A stretch of 64,000 nt of DNA from NCBI GenBank assembly GCA_956465555.1, contig OY101115.1:2232001-2296000 (forward strand), read 5' to 3'. Below, piece after piece: positions 21,034 to 30,003 of the stretch. The translations under genes and the position numbers were made by a program. Position 1 is the stretch's first letter; every line of letters begins with the position of its first letter. A model generated the notes under the pieces. The model was not told the origin of the DNA. It did no database searches and was given only the letters and a program-made list of their open reading frames with translations. This DNA comes from Nitzschia sp. pyKryTriq1. Its lineage: Eukaryota > Bacillariophyta > Bacillariophyceae > Bacillariales > Bacillariaceae.

Positions 21034-22788
21034 ATGTCAACTTCTAAAACCAGTTTTGATCTGATTTCACGAAGACTGCCGGTACTATTGTCCTTGCTTT
21101 TGCTTTTGCTTCTGCAAATCTATCAGTCATCGTCATCGTCATCGTCGCCTGCGCCGACGTCAAGGGCCATCGAGCGGATGAGTATTCGGCTTCATTGCCA
21201 GAAATGGATCCGACACGCGTCGTTTTGTGGTCCCCGAAAAATTCTTTTGGCACCTGACAGGCTACGAATAGGATCCCTGCTGTCCCTTCGAGCAGGCGAT
21301 CAGCAATCACAATCCAACAAGTATGCTTCATCCTCCTCTTCGTCATCGTTGTCCAGCATTCGGTATCGCGTTTTCCTGGCAGTCGGATCCAACGTGGGCG
21401 ATCGCTTTCAAAACATTGCGACGGCGCTCGACTTGCTTTGCGAATCACCGCATGATCATCATCAGCATCACACAAGACTGCGTAGAACTTCCTTTTTGCA
21501 CCACACGGCTCCGATGTATGTGACGGATCAACCAGCGTTTCTAAATGGTGCTGTGGAGCTCGAGACAGATCTAGAGCCTCATTCACTATTGAAGCGAGTC
21601 AAGTGGGTGGAGCAGGAATTGGGTCGCAATTTTAGTGAAGTTCGCAACGGTCCACGACCTGTCGATTTGGACGTGCTACTGTATGATCGCATCCTTCTTT
21701 CGGATAATCATAGCGAACATTCCAGCTTTGAGCCCATGACGGTGGAAACTCCCAACTTGATCGTCCCCCATCCCTTGATGCAAGAGCGAGAATTCGTACT
21801 GGCTCCGCTTCAAGAAGCTGCTGGAGGTCACTACCAGCTTCCTGTCCTCAACTCTACAGTTGGTAGTCTATTGACAAGCCTTCAGTCCAAGTCTTCCGAC
21901 AGTACTAGTGAACCAGGCGCCATTCGAGTGCTTTGTCTTCCTCGAGGTCGGATGTTATATTTCAATCAGACGATCATAATGGGAATTTTGAATGTGACAC
22001 CCGATAGCTTCAGTGACGGTGGCAAATGGAACTCCTCGATTGATGTTGCGGTCCGACGTGCCTTGGAAATGCAAGAGGAAGGAGCGGGAATTATTGATAT
22101 TGGCGGAGAATCGACGCGACCGGGGGCACCCGAGATTCCGATCCAGGAACAAATTCGACGCACCGTCCCTGTGATTCGAAGTATACGACTAGTCTCGGAA
22201 ATTCCAATTTCCATTGATACTCGCCACGCGGCCGTTGCCGTGGCAGCCATTGAGGCTGGAGCGGATATTGTGAATGATGTTTCGGGTGGGACCTTTGATC
22301 CTCAAATGTTACCTACAGTGGCGAAATTACGAGTTCCCATTATTCTCATGCACATGCGGGGTACACCGGAATCCATGCAAACACTGACCGAATATGATGA
22401 TGTTGTAGACGACGTCGTCGCCGCCTTATCAGAGAGGTCTCGTGCTGCGGAGGAGGCTGGGATTCCACGATGGCTCCAAGTAATGGATCCTGGCATTGGA
22501 TTCGCGAAAAATCAGGAAGGAAATCTATTGCTTTTGAAAAATCTGGCCAAGATTCGAAAGGAACTTGAGGATCTACCCATTCTTCTTGGGACGAGTAGAA
22601 AAGGATTCATTGGAAAGATTACTGGAGTAACAAAGGCAGAAGATCGAGACTATGGTACTGTTGGTTCCAGCATCGCGGCATTGTGTCTAGGTGATGGACC
22701 GATTGGATGCAATATTCTGCGGGTGCACAATGTCAAGGCATCTAAGGATGCGGCAGTTGTGATGGACGCGATTCAAAAAGCAAAGTAA
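21034..22788 (+). CDS. Bifunctional HPPK-DHPS (folate biosynthesis)
   Basis: Single-exon fusion of 584 residues that catalyses two successive steps of folate synthesis: pyrophosphorylation of 6-hydroxymethyl-dihydropterin, then joining with p-aminobenzoate to give dihydropteroate. The HPPK domain (about 109-270) has FLAVGSNVGDR, GPRPVDLDVLLYD and VPHPLMQEREFVLAPL. The DHPS domain (about 310-580) has GILNVTPDSFSDGG, DIGGESTRPGA, VNDVSGG, LGTSRKGFIG and a final RVHNVK, so all key loops are present. The order matches the plant mitochondrial enzyme. The fungal type has an extra aldolase domain in front, which is absent here. The first 100 residues have a Leu-rich hydrophobic segment and poly-Ser, and are probably a targeting region. 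It converges on the TTC38-like gene with a 32-bp gap. Confidence 0.97.
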   Translation: MSTSKTSFDLISRRLPVLLSLLLLLLLQIYQSSSSSSSPAPTSRAIERMSIRLHCQKWIRHASFCGPRKILLAPDRLRIGSLLSLRAGDQQSQSNKYASSSSSSSLSSIRYRVFLAVGSNVGDRFQNIATALDLLCESPHDHHQHHTRLRRTSFLHHTAPMYVTDQPAFLNGAVELETDLEPHSLLKRVKWVEQELGRNFSEVRNGPRPVDLDVLLYDRILLSDNHSEHSSFEPMTVETPNLIVPHPLMQEREFVLAPLQEAAGGHYQLPVLNSTVGSLLTSLQSKSSDSTSEPGAIRVLCLPRGRMLYFNQTIIMGILNVTPDSFSDGGKWNSSIDVAVRRALEMQEEGAGIIDIGGESTRPGAPEIPIQEQIRRTVPVIRSIRLVSEIPISIDTRHAAVAVAAIEAGADIVNDVSGGTFDPQMLPTVAKLRVPIILMHMRGTPESMQTLTEYDDVVDDVVAALSERSRAAEEAGIPRWLQVMDPGIGFAKNQEGNLLLLKNLAKIRKELEDLPILLGTSRKGFIGKITGVTKAEDRDYGTVGSSIAALCLGDGPIGCNILRVHNVKASKDAAVVMDAIQKAK

Positions 22789-22820
22789 TAAAAGTCCTAC
22801 GAAACCGAGGCAGTTTTACT

Positions 22821-25238
22821 TTAGTCGTCGCGTCGGGCGCCTTGACCACCTCCAAAGGCGAGACTGGCCTGCAAGGCATTTTCAGAAGCGACTTCATCGC
22901 CGAGCAATCCCAGAACGATACTATATCGCCACCATTCTTCGGGCGAGTTGGGTCGAAGTGTGACTCCTCGGCTACAAATCGATCGGGCCAACGATAATGT
23001 ATCGTGGTCGCCGCACTTGCAAGCCGCGTACACGAGGGCGTGTTCCAAAAAGGGTCGCACGTCAAACTCCCAAGAGTCTTCAAATCCTCGATTCAGTTCT
23101 GCTCGCATCAAGTCAAAGTAATCGTCTTCTTCGGAAGGATCATAAACCCCATCAATAGCCGAAGACAATAGTTTGAACACAGCTCGCCACTCTTCCTTTG
23201 TTTCCTCGCTTGTAACTGGGAGCCAGAAATCGGGTTCCTTGTCGGCGACAATATCTTTGAAGATAAGCGTGCTCAGATAGCTAGATTTCTCGTCATCATC
23301 GTCGTCGTCTTCGTCTTGGGTAGGAGTCGCAATGTCACCAAGATTCAAGAGTTCCCCCATGCGGTGAAGCGCTCTCGCAAGTCGGTCGCCGGCACCCGTC
23401 AGCTTCCCCGCGTGCTCGGGAGATGCCAATAGAGATGCCGCTACGCAAACCAAAGGGTAAAATTCCATCGTTTTGTGCTCGCCTCCGTATTTGTGCTGAA
23501 CGTCCACCAGAGCGGACCAAGCATTTCGCAAATTCTCCCATCGATAATTTTGCGTAGAAACTGTCCCATTCAGCGTCAATCGTAGTAATAGTAATGTTGC
23601 ATCGCCCAACAGCTGAGGCGTCGGTGGCATCCAAGTCAAGACATCCTCTATCGTGGGAACCCAATCTTGTCGATGAAGGGAAGGAAGAGAGTCCTTCTTC
23701 AAGACAACCTGATCATTTTCATTTTCTTCTTCGGAATCATCTTTGTCTGTGGATGGTGATTTGTTCGAGGATGCTGGTTTGCCGAACAATGCCGTCATGA
23801 AACTTTTGGGGTCGTTTGGGTTCTTAAATTGAGATCTTCGCCAGCCAAAGGGTGCCCTTCGTGATGGCTCGTCCCAAGCAGCACCAGTTGCAAATCCAGT
23901 ATAGTCCAACACGCGTTCATAATTGTTGTCATAGAGCCGCAGCGCCGAGCTACGACCACGGCCACGTTCTTCTCGATCCAAAGCAAACCGAACTCCATAG
24001 CCCGCCAGGATACCATCAAAATATAGCAATCCACAATCTTCGAAATTTCGTGATCCGTCCGAATTGGCACACGCCGAAATCCCTTCCGCTGTTCTTCCTT
24101 CGTCATCAAAGACATGGGCCAAGGCCCATGTCGCGACGCCTCCTGCCAATTTCTCGCCTTTTTCCATGGCAAAAGTTGCCAGCTGTTCCGCTTCGGCACG
24201 CCGCCCTCCTGCTGCCAATCCGACTGCAATCAAGGCCGAAGCCGTGTTGTATCCTGGAATACTAGGTCGTAAGATACCACCACGACGTTCATTCCAATAG
24301 GCAGCCACAGATCCTGCAGCTCTCAAGGCGGCCGACGAGTCGCCCACAGTATGGGCCAGATCCAGAGCCAAGCTGAGCGCCAATCCATCTCCCGGACATT
24401 TTTGCAAGTGTCTCAGTAAAATCACTAGCGCTCGTCTATGATCGTGCCGCAGCAAACAGTCCAATACTTGCAGATGCGTTCGCTCTCGAGGATTCAGATG
24501 TTCGTCGTCCTTTTGGGAGGCAGCCTTGTGTGCCAAGGCCGACAGTTGGATCGGAGGGAGCCTTTCGACCCCTGACTCCACTTTGGACAACAAATGATCC
24601 ACGTACTTCATGTATCCCACCCCCGTCTGCACCAACATGGGTGCGACTGCTACATAGGTCAACATGGGCGCGGATCGTCCCGGACGAGTAGGAGTATTCC
24701 ACAACGCCGCATGTCGTATCAGTTCCGACCATGCCAAGGCTGCGGAATGCGCCCCCTGCACAAAGATGCCTTCTTCTTCTCCACCACCCGTAAAGGATTT
24801 TCCTTTGGAGGCAACTCCAATCACGAAACCGTCCAAGGATGCGACAGCTGTGGTAATGGAGTTATTGTCGCCGCTTGACGATGAAGACGACGAGGAGACT
24901 CCGAAAAAAGTGACTGGCTCTCCAAAGAAATCCAAATGAAGTTGAGCACCATCAGGAAGTTCCGCGAGAGCTTGTTCGTATGGATCAAGAAGTGTTGATC
25001 GCTTTTGCTCTTGATCCGACTGTGAAGGCTTGATCTCTGTGCTGAAAAGGTGCTGTTGTTGACCACTTCTTGGTCCAAGATTGCAAGATGGCCCTGAGTG
25101 TGACGTCCTCCCATCATCATGACAACAGATAGATGCCAAAGAACCAAAGGAATTCCATCGAATTCGCCGTCTAGATGATAGCTTCTGCTGAGTCTGGCGT
25201 AGGAGTGAGTTGGTCTTTAACATTATTCTTGGTTGCAT
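22821..25238 (-). CDS. TTC38: TTC38-like tetratricopeptide protein
   Basis: Single-exon protein of 805 residues. The region RERTHLQVLDCLLRHDHRRA followed by LLRHLQKCPGDGLALSLALD matches the TPR opening of TTC38. The next blocks, AEAEQLATFAMEKG, WALAHVFDDEGRTAEGISA and SALRLYDNNYERVLD, follow the same order as in TTC38. The N-terminus is basic and Ser/Gln-rich with no acidic residues for about 30 positions, suggesting a mitochondrial presequence. The usual His/Trp-rich HNWWH block of the family is replaced by LLYFDGILAGYGVRFALD. An acidic Asp/Glu insertion lies about two thirds along. The molecular role of the family is not established. This is a family-level match by eye. Confidence 0.7.
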   Translation of the reverse strand: MQPRIMLKTNSLLRQTQQKLSSRRRIRWNSFGSLASICCHDDGRTSHSGPSCNLGPRSGQQQHLFSTEIKPSQSDQEQKRSTLLDPYEQALAELPDGAQLHLDFFGEPVTFFGVSSSSSSSSGDNNSITTAVASLDGFVIGVASKGKSFTGGGEEEGIFVQGAHSAALAWSELIRHAALWNTPTRPGRSAPMLTYVAVAPMLVQTGVGYMKYVDHLLSKVESGVERLPPIQLSALAHKAASQKDDEHLNPRERTHLQVLDCLLRHDHRRALVILLRHLQKCPGDGLALSLALDLAHTVGDSSAALRAAGSVAAYWNERRGGILRPSIPGYNTASALIAVGLAAGGRRAEAEQLATFAMEKGEKLAGGVATWALAHVFDDEGRTAEGISACANSDGSRNFEDCGLLYFDGILAGYGVRFALDREERGRGRSSALRLYDNNYERVLDYTGFATGAAWDEPSRRAPFGWRRSQFKNPNDPKSFMTALFGKPASSNKSPSTDKDDSEEENENDQVVLKKDSLPSLHRQDWVPTIEDVLTWMPPTPQLLGDATLLLLRLTLNGTVSTQNYRWENLRNAWSALVDVQHKYGGEHKTMEFYPLVCVAASLLASPEHAGKLTGAGDRLARALHRMGELLNLGDIATPTQDEDDDDDDEKSSYLSTLIFKDIVADKEPDFWLPVTSEETKEEWRAVFKLLSSAIDGVYDPSEEDDYFDLMRAELNRGFEDSWEFDVRPFLEHALVYAACKCGDHDTLSLARSICSRGVTLRPNSPEEWWRYSIVLGLLGDEVASENALQASLAFGGGQGARRDD

Positions 25239-25639
25239 TATTTGTTCATATGGAGTAGTCTAGCCACCTATTGTCCGTACATTAGGATTGTTCATGGTCA
25301 CATCATCGTCATTCATCATTCATTCCATTTTTTGATGGCCACAAATGAATGATCATCATCATCATCGACAGAAAAAAATTTCCGACTACTACGATCTTTC
25401 TTTTCCCATTTGAGTCGTTTTAATCGAAGCTCTTCTACCGCGCGCTAGTGCGTGCCAGGTCGTATCTTTGTCTTTCCTCTCAAAATCTCCAGATCTTTCT
25501 CTCTCTCTCTCTCTGTGCGTACCGGTACAGTAGCTCTACGAGAGACTACAAAAGAGTAGAATTGCAAAACGTGAACTTTTTTGACTCTCGTCTAGATTAG
25601 CTAGCAGATTAGAGTGGCCGCGGAAGAACAACGGCAGCC
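25239..25639. other. Spacer upstream of the TTC38-like gene
   Basis: No gene is recognised. It contains clusters of atcatc near 25280-25370 and a (CT)n microsatellite at 25497-25514, and should hold the TTC38-like promoter and the PCD 3' UTR. Confidence 0.55.
25497..25514. repeat. (CT)n microsatellite
   Basis: About nine uninterrupted CT units. Pyrimidine tracts of this type are frequent in promoters, here about 260 bp upstream of the TTC38-like start. Confidence 0.85.
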
Positions 25640-26474
25640 CTATTCTGGGACAAGCAGTGACCGAACTTCAGGTCGATCCGTTTCAACGTCAATGAGCTAC
25701 ATTAGAAAACGATGATTCCAACAAACAAAAAGAAAGGTGAGTGCACGTACGTATTACAGCATAGCCGTGTGAAAACACCGGTACGGAGTGGTAATCATTA
25801 GGAAAGGCGGTGTCCCATTACTTTTGCTTTTCGAGTGATAGCGCAAAAATAAAAGAACGTACCGTGGCGATGAAAAAGTCGTGATGAGACAGCCCTTGCA
25901 GCACAAAGGTATGACACGTGACAGTCGATACCACTCTCCATTGCTTGCGTTTCGGATCCAATTTTCGTTCCAACTTGAGAGAAGGAAAATGATCATTCAT
26001 TTGCGCGACGGCGGCCACCTGATTCAAAAAGGCAGACCCCGACATGAAATCGGGATGAGCAAAGGATCGTGTCAATTCCGTAGGGATTATAGCAGCAGCA
26101 GCAGCAGCAGTAGCATCCGTCTCGTTGTTCTGGCTGCTCGTGGATAATGTTTCGTTGTTGTGGTAGTTGTCGCCTCGTAAACTCCAGTCCGGATGCACCG
26201 TCATTAGTAATCGTTCGGCATCGGCCGCTGTCAGAGGCTTTCCACCTTGACCATATGGATCACATATTTTATTGGGGCGCCTTGCAAAGGGATCTGGTCG
26301 AGACTTGTTACTTTTATTGCTGTTGTTGGAATTGGATTCTGAAGAAAAATTGCGATGGTTGGTTGACGACAGTGCCGAGAATAGCACACGAGGACGGAAG
26401 GAGGGAACCCATTGCGGGCTTCTTCTCGGGGTCACAAACAACCGTTTGGTGGTCGTCGCGAGGGCTCTTTTCAT
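25640..26474 (-). CDS. Pterin-4a-carbinolamine dehydratase (PCD/DCoH family)
   Basis: This enzyme dehydrates 4a-hydroxy-tetrahydropterin so that it can be recycled. Predicted length is 222 residues. Exon 1 is 26474-25863 and exon 2 is proposed as 25696-25640. The donor gtacgt at 25862 falls in phase after FFIAT, and the acceptor tgtag gives the ending LIDVETDRPEVRSLLVPE. The PCD core has DWSLRGD, FLNQVAAVAQMNDHFPSL, a strand pair ending VTCHTFVLQ and GLSHHDFFIAT. The usual His-His-Pro of the active site appears as His-Phe-Pro, so one catalytic His may be lost. The N-terminus is rich in Arg, Ser and Thr and likely targets an organelle. A CDPYGQGGKPL block precedes the domain. Exon 2 is the least certain part. 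Confidence 0.8.
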
Positions 26475-27138
26475 GGAGGAATAGTGTTGTGCACGGTGTT
26501 TGGAAGGGGGAAAGCTTTTGCGGTGATACTAACTGTGCGTACCTGTAAATTACCACAACAATCACAAATCAGAACGCATTTTGATTTGACTGTCGTCATC
26601 ATTCACATTCGTCAATCGCCATCGTCGCGATCGTCGAAGAAATAGAATACAAACGCCAATCGCCGGCCGCAAGACGAAAAAAGCGCGATGCGAGAATAAA
26701 TTGGGGGCTGCAGGGGGAACGTCCATCTTGAAGTTGCAGAAGATCCCCCATTTGACTAGTACGAGCCGGACATCTGTCGATTGGCCGACTGGCTCGTGGT
26801 AGAATGCGCGTCGATCGCCAACATAAATGAGCGTGACAACGGCCTTCCATTGCCAGCTCATTGTCGTTAATTACAACTCTCGCTTCATCACTCCCCATCA
26901 TCATCGGCTCTCTGTCTTCGCCATTTGCTGTTTTTCGCCTCTTTCCTTCTATCATCTATTTTGGTGCCATCAGCATCATCACGTTCTTTCCCATCATCAT
27001 GTCGTCATTTTCCACTACAGTACAGTACAAGTATCATCAATACTACAGCAAAACAGGAACCCGACGCTCATCATCTCCACCCCACCCCCTCCGACACCTC
27101 TGGAGTACAATTATTACAACTACGACTGAGACAGTAGT
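26475..27138. other. Divergent promoter region, PCD and lipase
   Basis: No gene is recognised. This 664-bp gap separates two genes that point away from each other, so it should hold both promoters. The right half is pyrimidine- and atc-rich (26880-27010) and contains a tacagtacagtacaag stretch near 27020. Confidence 0.55.
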
Positions 27139-29985
27139 ATGCCCATCAAGCAGAAACTGGGACAATTCTTTCGTCCTCACAAAAACAATAACCACGACAC
27201 AGTTTCTCCTCGAGACACAAACACCGATAAGTCGAGTACAAGTAGCGAGAAAGCAACAACCATTCCTAATAACAAAATGAGCAATCCTATCAGAGATAGC
27301 AGGGGCAATAAAGAATCAGCTTCCCGCCCTCTGCATCAGCGGCTTCTTCGCGATGAATTTCCAACTGAGAATTTTACCGAAGACTCGATTTATGACTTTT
27401 ACGCCCAGCAAGTAATTCCAGCCATTTTGGCTTCCACGCCCATTCTATTTTATCGCATCCTTCACGATACCAAGGAAACTATATCTGCGTCACTGCATTC
27501 CTTATGGGACTTTATGCTCCCCGCGTGGATTAAGGAACAACATGCGACTGAAAACTTGGCGGCGACTCTGGGAGATTTGTGGGAACGAGCCTTGCTGGCC
27601 CAACAATCGGCAGCCCACAACAGCAGTATCGCCGAGTTTCTGACTCATAGTTTTGATACCAACGGCGATGGACTCATCAGCCCCAATGAGTTGCTGAATA
27701 TGACGGAAATCATGAACCGATTCCAGCAACAGCTCGCACGAAGTAACAGTGCTCCAACGACCTTTTGGTTGTGGTTTTCGCGAGAATGGCCGCTCATGGA
27801 TTGGAAGATTGGATTCTTTCTCTGGAGGACATTTGGAGGAATCTTGGTGGTGCTCTTTGTGCTCAGTATCATTCCAGGGCGCTTACATACTTTGAGCGGA
27901 AAGATCCTCCGCTGGCCTATTCTCTTAGTGACGTACTTTCTCATTGCGGCAGAACTCATGGTATATACGGTCATTCGACTGGTCATTCGATTGGCAGAAA
28001 GTTTGGTGGCAAAGCCCAAACACAGAGCTTTGCGACGGAAAATGGCGCAAGCCAAATCCTATGAGGAGTGGTACAAATATGCGGCCGCCTTGGATATTTC
28101 GCAAAAACGAGACAAGTGGCAACGAAATGTCGATAGCAGTTCTCGGTATAATTGGGCTCTGATTCGGCAGCTCATGGAAGATATGCGTCTGGCGAGGGCG
28201 AGGCATGATATTTTGTTGGCGGAAGCAGTCCTGCAACAATGTACTCGCAAGAATGTGGGTGGGATCATGAGCGAGGACTTGTTCTCATACACCAACACTG
28301 GAGAACCAAAGTTCATTGTAAAGGATTTCATTGAGGAAGTTTCCAAGACCCTCCATTGGATTACGGATGAGTCCATCAGGCTCACCCGTGATAGCAATAG
28401 TGAGGATGCCAAGGATAGGCAAACATATCAACGCAACTTGCAACGAAAATACCGCAGCGAAAAGGATCGATTGTGGAGATCGGTCTTGTCGTGGGCCACG
28501 TTGTCTTTCCCTGATGATGAAGAGGTTGCGAATAAAAAGAATAATCACCTTCGTCCTGTCGCCGAGGAGTCGTCTGGTCCTCTTCGCAAACGTGTTGCGA
28601 GCGAAAATACCATCGGCAGCGACGGAAGTCGTATCAGTGACAGCGTCCCACAAAGCCTTCCCCATTTCCATCGTGAGCAGTTGATTGCCTTTTTGAAACG
28701 AGCTCGACATGCATACGGTCGAACTGCTCTCTGCTTATCGGGTGGTGCTATGATGGGATTGTACCACTTTGGTCACCTACTGGGCCTCATGGAAACGGAC
28801 AGTCTCCCTCATATCGTCAGTGGCACGAGTGCAGGAAGTGTCATTGGAGCGGTTTTGTGCACACGTACGAACGAAGAATTGAGGAGAGATCTGAATCCCG
28901 AAGTTATTGGGCTAAGGATGAAGTGCTTCGCCCGACCCTGGCCTGATCGTATTCGGTCAGTGTTGAAAAATGGGCACATGTTCTCGGGAGAGGAATGGCT
29001 TGACATGATTCAATGGTTTACTTGTGGAAACATGACCTTTCAAGAAGCATACTTAAAGACGGGACGAATTTTCTGCATCACATTAGCTTCCACTACGAAG
29101 AAGGCTCCCCCTGTCTTGTTGAATTATACTACGGCACCACATATCACTCTCGCTTCCGCTGTGATTGCAAGTGCTGCCGTCCCTGGCTTTATCAAACCGA
29201 TGCGGCTACAGATTAAGGATCCCGATGGCACCGTCCGCAGTGCGGGTGACGAGACGTACTTTGATGGTTCCATCGAACATGATATTCCAATTAATGGCCT
29301 AGCGGAGCAGCTCAACTGTCAATTCTTCGTCGCTGCGCAATGCAATCCACATGTGGTGCCTTTCTTCTTCAATGCAAAGGGTGGTGTTGGCAGCCCCAGT
29401 CGGTGGGGTAGTGGAGAGCAAGAGGCTAGTTGGAGAGGTGGATACTTGTTGTCTGCCCTTGAAATGTACTTGAAGAATGATGTGAAGTCCAAGTTTCGAT
29501 TTCTTCACGAAATGGAAGCAGCAGTTGGTTTCACATCGTCCATGATGGCTCAAGAATTTGTTGGATCGATTACGATTGTTCCACAGGTTTACCTCACGGA
29601 CTACTTTAAGTTATTTTCGGATCCCAGCATTCCGTCGCTTCAGCGATACTTTCAGATCGGCGCGGTGGCTGCTTACCAACATGCCGCCATGATTCGCTCG
29701 CACTACCGAATTGCGGACACCATTGACGAATGCTTGGAAAAGCTTGGTGCTGGGGAGGGAGGAGTAGATCTTGGGGATGGCAGATCCAACTTCAGGGTGA
29801 AACCCAGTCGGCGAGCAAGCTTTGAAGTAAACCAAAAAATCTCTGCCGCTTTGGTGGATATTCACGCTGCGGCAAAATCGCAGCGTCTAACCATGCCTGC
29901 GATCATCACAGCCGCTCTCAACGAACGACTCGCCGAGAGTGACAGCACATCCATGTCGGAAGACGATGGATCTATGGACCAATAA
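27139..29985 (+). CDS. Patatin-like triacylglycerol lipase with N-terminal EF-hand
   Basis: Single-exon protein of 948 residues, related to plant SDP1 and yeast Tgl3/4/5 lipases that break down stored triacylglycerol on lipid droplets. An EF-hand loop (FDTNGDGLISPNELL, starting at Asp173) precedes two hydrophobic stretches (about 225-290). Then comes the DUF3336 region with SYEEWYKYAAALD, and the patatin domain with the oxyanion loop SGGAMMG, the nucleophile in GTSAGS (Ser564) and the catalytic Asp in YFDGSIEHD (Asp709). All catalytic residues are present, so it should be active. The EF-hand is not part of the yeast or Arabidopsis enzymes I know and suggests direct Ca2+ control, which is inference. 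The C-terminus is acidic and Ser-rich. It ends 18 bp from the RAD50 3' end. Confidence 0.93.
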   Translation: MPIKQKLGQFFRPHKNNNHDTVSPRDTNTDKSSTSSEKATTIPNNKMSNPIRDSRGNKESASRPLHQRLLRDEFPTENFTEDSIYDFYAQQVIPAILASTPILFYRILHDTKETISASLHSLWDFMLPAWIKEQHATENLAATLGDLWERALLAQQSAAHNSSIAEFLTHSFDTNGDGLISPNELLNMTEIMNRFQQQLARSNSAPTTFWLWFSREWPLMDWKIGFFLWRTFGGILVVLFVLSIIPGRLHTLSGKILRWPILLVTYFLIAAELMVYTVIRLVIRLAESLVAKPKHRALRRKMAQAKSYEEWYKYAAALDISQKRDKWQRNVDSSSRYNWALIRQLMEDMRLARARHDILLAEAVLQQCTRKNVGGIMSEDLFSYTNTGEPKFIVKDFIEEVSKTLHWITDESIRLTRDSNSEDAKDRQTYQRNLQRKYRSEKDRLWRSVLSWATLSFPDDEEVANKKNNHLRPVAEESSGPLRKRVASENTIGSDGSRISDSVPQSLPHFHREQLIAFLKRARHAYGRTALCLSGGAMMGLYHFGHLLGLMETDSLPHIVSGTSAGSVIGAVLCTRTNEELRRDLNPEVIGLRMKCFARPWPDRIRSVLKNGHMFSGEEWLDMIQWFTCGNMTFQEAYLKTGRIFCITLASTTKKAPPVLLNYTTAPHITLASAVIASAAVPGFIKPMRLQIKDPDGTVRSAGDETYFDGSIEHDIPINGLAEQLNCQFFVAAQCNPHVVPFFFNAKGGVGSPSRWGSGEQEASWRGGYLLSALEMYLKNDVKSKFRFLHEMEAAVGFTSSMMAQEFVGSITIVPQVYLTDYFKLFSDPSIPSLQRYFQIGAVAAYQHAAMIRSHYRIADTIDECLEKLGAGEGGVDLGDGRSNFRVKPSRRASFEVNQKISAALVDIHAAAKSQRLTMPAIITAALNERLAESDSTSMSEDDGSMDQ

Positions 29986-30003
29986 TTCAATTTTTCTAAA
30001 ACT

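Noticed and set aside
26827-27280. Plus-strand frames ahead of the lipase
   Set aside because: Pyrimidine-rich low complexity, overlapping the lipase start in another frame; most likely 5' UTR.
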